The notes below the pieces were generated by a model. It did no database searches. It was not told where the DNA came from and saw only the letters and a list, made by a program, of their open reading frames with translations. A DNA stretch of 9,778 bases from JBGTKH01 sp041744735 (GTDB taxonomy: Bacteria; Planctomycetota; Planctomycetia; Pirellulales; Pirellulaceae), in contig JBGTKH010000055.1 in assembly GCA_041744735.1 (NCBI GenBank), forward strand, positions 1-9,778, in the 5' to 3' direction. The translations under genes were made by a program, and so were the position numbers. The stretch's first letter is position 1. Each line of letters starts with the position of its first letter. Shown here in pieces: positions 6,834-9,778 of the stretch.

Positions 6834-7100
6834 TTATATATCGGATTGACAGTCGCTTGGCAACTGAAAAATGATTGACAAGTCATATCGCACCGGCTTC
6901 TTCAGCTTGTACACAAACTGCTCGGTAAGAAAGACGTGCGAAATGTGAGTCTCGACATCCTCGATTCTCGCTGGCGTGTCCGGATACGAATCGGTTCGGG
7001 TCAACAACTCTCTGGCGAGTTGACCATAAAGGTTTGTTGTCGCACAATGAAGGTACGTTGCCGGAATCGCAACCCCAACACCGAATACTTCTGCATCCAC
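6834..7100 (-). pseudogene. N-terminal relic of an aminoglycoside phosphotransferase/AAA kinase-like protein
   Basis: The frame encodes 88 residues from a GTG. From about residue 25 it reads NLYGQLARELL, SYPDTPARIEDVETHISHVF and LTEQFVYKLKKPVRYD. The pattern ETHISxVFL...YKxKKPV is the signature N-terminus of bacterial proteins that join an aminoglycoside-phosphotransferase-like domain to an AAA/P-loop kinase domain, normally about 500 residues, where it continues FLDFSTLERR. Here homology stops straight after KKPVRYD; 16 unrelated residues follow before a TAA. More than 85% of the gene is missing and no further piece was found in the window. The 25 residues before NLYG have no family resemblance, so the original start may also be lost. 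The relic lies head-to-head with the Uma2 gene, five bases away. Confidence 0.6.
6835..6863 (-). promoter_or_regulatory. Candidate promoter for the DUF1501 gene
   Basis: Read on the minus strand, TTGCCA (6858-6863, five of six matches) and TATATA (6835-6840, four of six) are separated by 17 bases. Initiation near 6828 would give a leader of about 40 bases to the ATG at 6788, including the GAGGTGA ribosome site. The element overlaps the end of the upstream gene relic. Confidence 0.4.
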
Positions 7101-7105
7101 CAGCC

Positions 7106-7714
7106 ATGACGACTACATCGCTTCCCGTCCCGGACACCGCAGCGCCCGCCCCTTTCCCGGTTCGACGGTTCACTGTAGACGAGTATCAACGCTTGGGACA
7201 GATCGGTGTGCTTGGAGAAAACGACCGCGTCGAACTCTTAGAAGGTTGGATCGTCCCGAAGATGAGTCTAAATCCACCGCACAGTGTGTGTGTCCAACTG
7301 GTTGACGCCGCCGTGCGAAAGCAGTTGCCCACAAGTTGGTGCCTGCGTATTCAGGACGCGGTGACCACCGGCGACAGCGAGCCGGAACCCGACGTGGCCG
7401 TGGTGCGCGGTGCGATCCGCGATTACAGCGATCGACACCCAGAGCCCGCGGATGTCGGTCTGCTCGTTGAAGTTGCCGATACGTCGTTGACCCGTGACCG
7501 CTACAAATGCCGGCTGTATGGGCGGGCCTCGCTGCCGGTTTATTGGATCGTCAATATTGTGGATTACCGAGTCGAGATTTATACCGAACCCACCGGACCC
7601 GACAGCGAACCCGGTTATCGGCGGCGCGATGATTACGGCGCCGACGATCAAGTCCCGCTGCTCCTGGACGGCAAAGAAATCGCTCGCATCCCAGTGCGAG
7701 ACTTGCTGCCTTAG
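7106..7714 (+). CDS. Uma2 family (DUF820) putative PD-(D/E)XK nuclease-fold protein
   Basis: The product is 202 aa from the ATG at 7106, matching the usual 180-210 aa of the family; an in-frame start at 7034 would add 24 residues without family resemblance. No good ribosome site precedes either start. Family landmarks in order are FTVDEYQRL (22-30), RVELLEGWIV (41-50), EPEPDVAVVRG (92-102), LLVEVADTSL (119-128), then DRYKCRLYGRASLPVYWIVN (131-150). E46, D96, E122 and K134 would form the PD-(D/E)XK-like active site, so all expected acidic and lysine positions are present. Uma2 proteins are abundant in planctomycetes and cyanobacteria and are labelled putative restriction endonucleases by fold; their real target is not established. 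No methyltransferase or other partner is adjacent. Confidence 0.9.
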   Translation: MTTTSLPVPDTAAPAPFPVRRFTVDEYQRLGQIGVLGENDRVELLEGWIVPKMSLNPPHSVCVQLVDAAVRKQLPTSWCLRIQDAVTTGDSEPEPDVAVVRGAIRDYSDRHPEPADVGLLVEVADTSLTRDRYKCRLYGRASLPVYWIVNIVDYRVEIYTEPTGPDSEPGYRRRDDYGADDQVPLLLDGKEIARIPVRDLLP

Positions 7715-7914
7715 CTGCCACGACAACGTGCTAGCCGACACCACGAGCGACCATGGGCAACTCGAAAACTCGCTCATCGCCGATTATCTTACGCCCGCAT
7801 CCGCAAAGTGACCGGCGTCACGTAATTCGATCGGTAGTCACCAGAAAAGACGACACGGCGTGATCTCCCCGCGACAGTTCCGTGCGTTCCGGGTAGACTT
7901 CGATTTTCATTCCG

Positions 7915-9441
7915 ATGCAGCGACGAGCCATTGACATGATGCAATCGTCGAACGAAGTCTTCGACCGCGACTCCGCTCTGGCTTACTTGTATGAACGCAT
8001 CAATTACGAGCGTACGCCGAGTGTGACGTACCGCGCGAACGAGTTTAAGCTGGACCGCATGCGCGAGCTGTTGGCGCGGCTGGGCAATCCGCACGACCGG
8101 CTGAAAATTGTGCATGTCGCGGGCACGAAGGGAAAGGGATCGACCTCGACGATGATCGCGTCCGTGCTGAGTGCCGCCGGTTATCGCACGGGCCTGTACA
8201 CGTCGCCGCATCTGGAGCGGCTCGAAGAGCGGATGATGGTCGACGGCGTGGTTTGCTCGTCGCAGGAGTTGGTCGAACTGGTGGCGCTGATACGGCCGGC
8301 GGTTGATGCGATGGATGCCGAGGGAGCGGGTCGCGGCTCGCGCAGGATCGGGCCGACGTTCTTCGAAATCACCACCGCCATGGCAATGCTGTACTTCGCA
8401 CGCCGCGGCATGGATGCGGTGGTGCTCGAAGTAGGTCTCGGTGGGCGGCTGGATTCGACGAACGTGTGCCAGCCGCTGGTGTCGGTGATTACCAGCATCA
8501 GCTTTGACCACATGAAGCAACTCGGCAACACGCTGGCCGCTATCGCTGGTGAGAAAGCGGGCATTGTCAAACCCGGCATCCCCGTCGTCACCGGCGTTAC
8601 TCAGGACGAACCGCTGACCGTGATCGACCGGGTGGCTCGGCAGAACGGTTGCCGATTGTATCGCGTGGGTAAGGATTTCGACTACTCGTACGAACATCCC
8701 GCCGTGGCTCAATGCGAAGCGATGTTTGACTCCTCCGGCGCGATCACACGCGGCATCGTCCATTACCGCGAACGAGAGGCTGCCGACATTGGTGCGACCG
8801 AGCGGCGTTTGGAAAACGTGTCGTTGGGATTGCTCGGCCGGCATCAAGCTGCGAATGCGGCCGTCGCATTGGCCACGCTCGGGCTGCTTCAAAGAATGGG
8901 TTGGAAGATTCCGGAAGACGCGATTCGCCGCGGGCTGGCCAACGTTCGCTGCCCGGCTCGGATTGAAGTTGTGCAGCAGCATCCGACCGTGGTGCTCGAC
9001 GTGGCTCACAACGTGGCATCGATCGAGGCGCTGGTCGAAGTGCTGAATGAGAACTTTGCTGCATCGCGCCGCCTGCTGCTGTTTGCGGCCAGCAAAGACA
9101 AAGATGCGCGTGGCATGTTGCGGCGGCTGCTGCCGCATTTCGACCAAGTGTTGTTCACGCGCTTCGTCAATAACCCCCGCAGTGCAGATCCTGAAGAGTT
9201 AGCGGCCCTCGCACGTGAGTTGGCCGCCGAGCCCGATTGCGGCTGGCGTCACGACGAGGCAAATCACATTCACGTTTGCCCCGACCCGCAAGCTGCATGG
9301 CAGCAGATGAGTTCGCTGATCAATCCCGATGATCTCGTCTGCGTGACCGGCTCGTTTTTCTTCGCCGCCGAAATGCGGCCGCTGGTGCAACAGCCGCTCG
9401 CCGCAGCACCAGCAATTGAAACGGCCGGCAGCGCGGCGTGA
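7915..9441 (+). CDS. folC: Bifunctional folylpolyglutamate synthase/dihydrofolate synthase
   Basis: This cytoplasmic ATP-dependent ligase adds glutamate to dihydropteroate and to reduced folates, closing folate synthesis and retaining the cofactor in the cell. The product is 508 aa from 7915; two adjacent ATGs at 7936 and 7939 are equally possible starts, since no Shine-Dalgarno is visible. The conserved N-terminal pattern ALAYLYERINYER is intact. Mur-ligase-type motifs follow: P-loop GTKGKGST (70-77), TSPHL (96-100), FFEITT (149-154), EVGLGGRLDSTN (172-183), SFDHMKQLGNTLAAIAGEKA (196-215) with KAGIVKPG, then GRHQAANAAVALA. The C-terminal glutamate-binding domain has LDVAHN and FAASKDKDARGML. 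The C-terminus extends past the usual end with an Ala-rich tail. At 508 aa it is longer than E. coli FolC (about 420), mainly through an insertion around residues 105-145 and the tail. It appears functional. Confidence 0.95.
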   Translation: MQRRAIDMMQSSNEVFDRDSALAYLYERINYERTPSVTYRANEFKLDRMRELLARLGNPHDRLKIVHVAGTKGKGSTSTMIASVLSAAGYRTGLYTSPHLERLEERMMVDGVVCSSQELVELVALIRPAVDAMDAEGAGRGSRRIGPTFFEITTAMAMLYFARRGMDAVVLEVGLGGRLDSTNVCQPLVSVITSISFDHMKQLGNTLAAIAGEKAGIVKPGIPVVTGVTQDEPLTVIDRVARQNGCRLYRVGKDFDYSYEHPAVAQCEAMFDSSGAITRGIVHYREREAADIGATERRLENVSLGLLGRHQAANAAVALATLGLLQRMGWKIPEDAIRRGLANVRCPARIEVVQQHPTVVLDVAHNVASIEALVEVLNENFAASRRLLLFAASKDKDARGMLRRLLPHFDQVLFTRFVNNPRSADPEELAALARELAAEPDCGWRHDEANHIHVCPDPQAAWQQMSSLINPDDLVCVTGSFFFAAEMRPLVQQPLAAAPAIETAGSAA

Positions 9442-9454
9442 AGTTCTCGGCGAC

Positions 9455-9631
9455 ATGGGCATCGGGGTGCAAAGCCGGCATTCTGTGTTTATGCTAGGCG
9501 ATGTTCCGGTTACGCTGAGCGTCCAGGGCGTGCCTCTCGAACACTTGCTGCAAATCCTGTTGCGGCCGATCAGACTGACATATCGAATCGACGGCGATAA
9601 GTTTGTGATTACCACGCAGGACGAAAAGTGA
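9455..9631 (+). pseudogene. Short STN-like (secretin N-terminal) fragment
   Basis: An open frame of 58 residues from the ATG at 9455 ends 29 bases before the next gene. The latter two thirds, PVTLSVQGVPLEHLLQILLR then LTYRIDGDKFVITT, fit the STN pattern (beta strand, 'xVPLxxxLxxLL', 'LxYxxxxxxxxI'). STN domains occur at the periplasmic N-terminus of secretins and TonB receptors and in some planctomycete exported proteins. There is no signal peptide, and the frame is far shorter than any STN protein I know, so it is more likely a relic than a gene. A TTG at 9416, inside folC, could extend it by 13 residues. An alternative is a real small protein co-transcribed with folC. Confidence 0.4.
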
Positions 9632-9660
9632 ATCGAGAGAAACACCAACAGGTCAAGTAA

Positions 9661-9778
9661 ATGAGACATCGGCCGATGCCCACTTGCAGCGTTCGTCTGA
9701 ATTCGTTTATGGCAATAATCGCCGCGCTCCTGCTCGTCTTGCCGTTTTGCACGGCATCGGCGCAGACGCTCGAGCAAC
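9661..9778 (+). CDS. Secreted protein, N-terminus only (runs off right edge)
   Basis: From the ATG at 9661 the 39 visible codons encode a basic start (MRHRPMPTCSVRLN), a hydrophobic core (FMAIIAALLLVLPF) and a signal-peptidase site after CTASA, followed by QTLEQ. This is a classical Sec signal peptide. A second ATG at 9676 would shorten the basic region without affecting export. The AGG about 12 bases upstream is a weak ribosome site. The mature protein is outside the window, so its function cannot be stated. The frame stays open to the end of the sequence. Confidence 0.65.
   Translation, partial: MRHRPMPTCSVRLNSFMAIIAALLLVLPFCTASAQTLEQ

Noticed and set aside
7808..7821. Small inverted repeat GTGAC-CGGC-GTCAC upstream of folC.
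   Set aside because: Five-bp arms are common by chance and nothing else marks it as an operator or terminator.
7789..9147. Long open frame (452 codons) on the minus strand opposite folC.
   Set aside because: It is antisense to an unmistakable folC with all motifs, is rich in H, R and Q as expected for GC-rich shadow frames, and shows no family pattern.

Overview
The window looks like chromosomal DNA of a planctomycete, probably in or near the Pirellulales. This rests on gene content: a Tat-exported DUF1501 protein, an Uma2-family protein, a large secreted beta-propeller/PHP protein and a small 'IEPESGEYFLG' protein family that I associate with this phylum and with cyanobacteria. Most of the window is GC-rich. 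No rRNA, tRNA, CRISPR array or intact insertion sequence was found.

Layout. (1) 1-543, minus strand: remains of tandem small-gene cassettes. The start of one antitoxin-like gene runs off the left edge. Upstream of it lies a paralogue fused in a second frame to the C-terminal third of a retropepsin-like protease. (2) 544-684: a divergent intergenic region with a good sigma70-like promoter facing right and a weaker one facing left. (3) 685-2001, plus strand: a low-GC gene for a roughly 420-440 aa protein with a C-terminal HEPN-like region carrying an exact RNxxxH motif. It is the best candidate here for an uncharacterised defence or stress RNase. (4) 2002-2237: no gene recognised. (5) 2238-5153, minus strand: a 971-aa exported or membrane-anchored protein with a beta-propeller followed by a PHP-type metallohydrolase domain. 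(6) 5154-5408: a spacer holding a perfect 30-nt inverted repeat of REP/REPIN type. (7) 5409-6788, minus strand: a DUF1501 protein with a Tat signal and its own candidate promoter. (8) 6834-7100, minus strand: a relic of the N-terminus of an aminoglycoside-phosphotransferase/AAA kinase-like protein. (9) 7106-7714, plus strand: an Uma2 family protein. (10) 7915-9441, plus strand: folC, the only clear housekeeping gene. (11) 9455-9631, plus strand: a short STN-like fragment, followed at 9661 by the signal peptide of a secreted protein that runs off the right edge.

How the genes relate. The two large minus-strand genes both encode exported proteins and are separated by the palindromic element, so they may be transcribed separately. 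folC supplies folylpolyglutamates and has no functional link to its neighbours here. The left third (truncated cassettes, low-GC HEPN gene) and the 6.8-7.1 kb segment (gene relic, Uma2) look like accessory DNA shaped by deletion and transfer. No complete, named multi-gene defence system can be demonstrated from this sequence alone.
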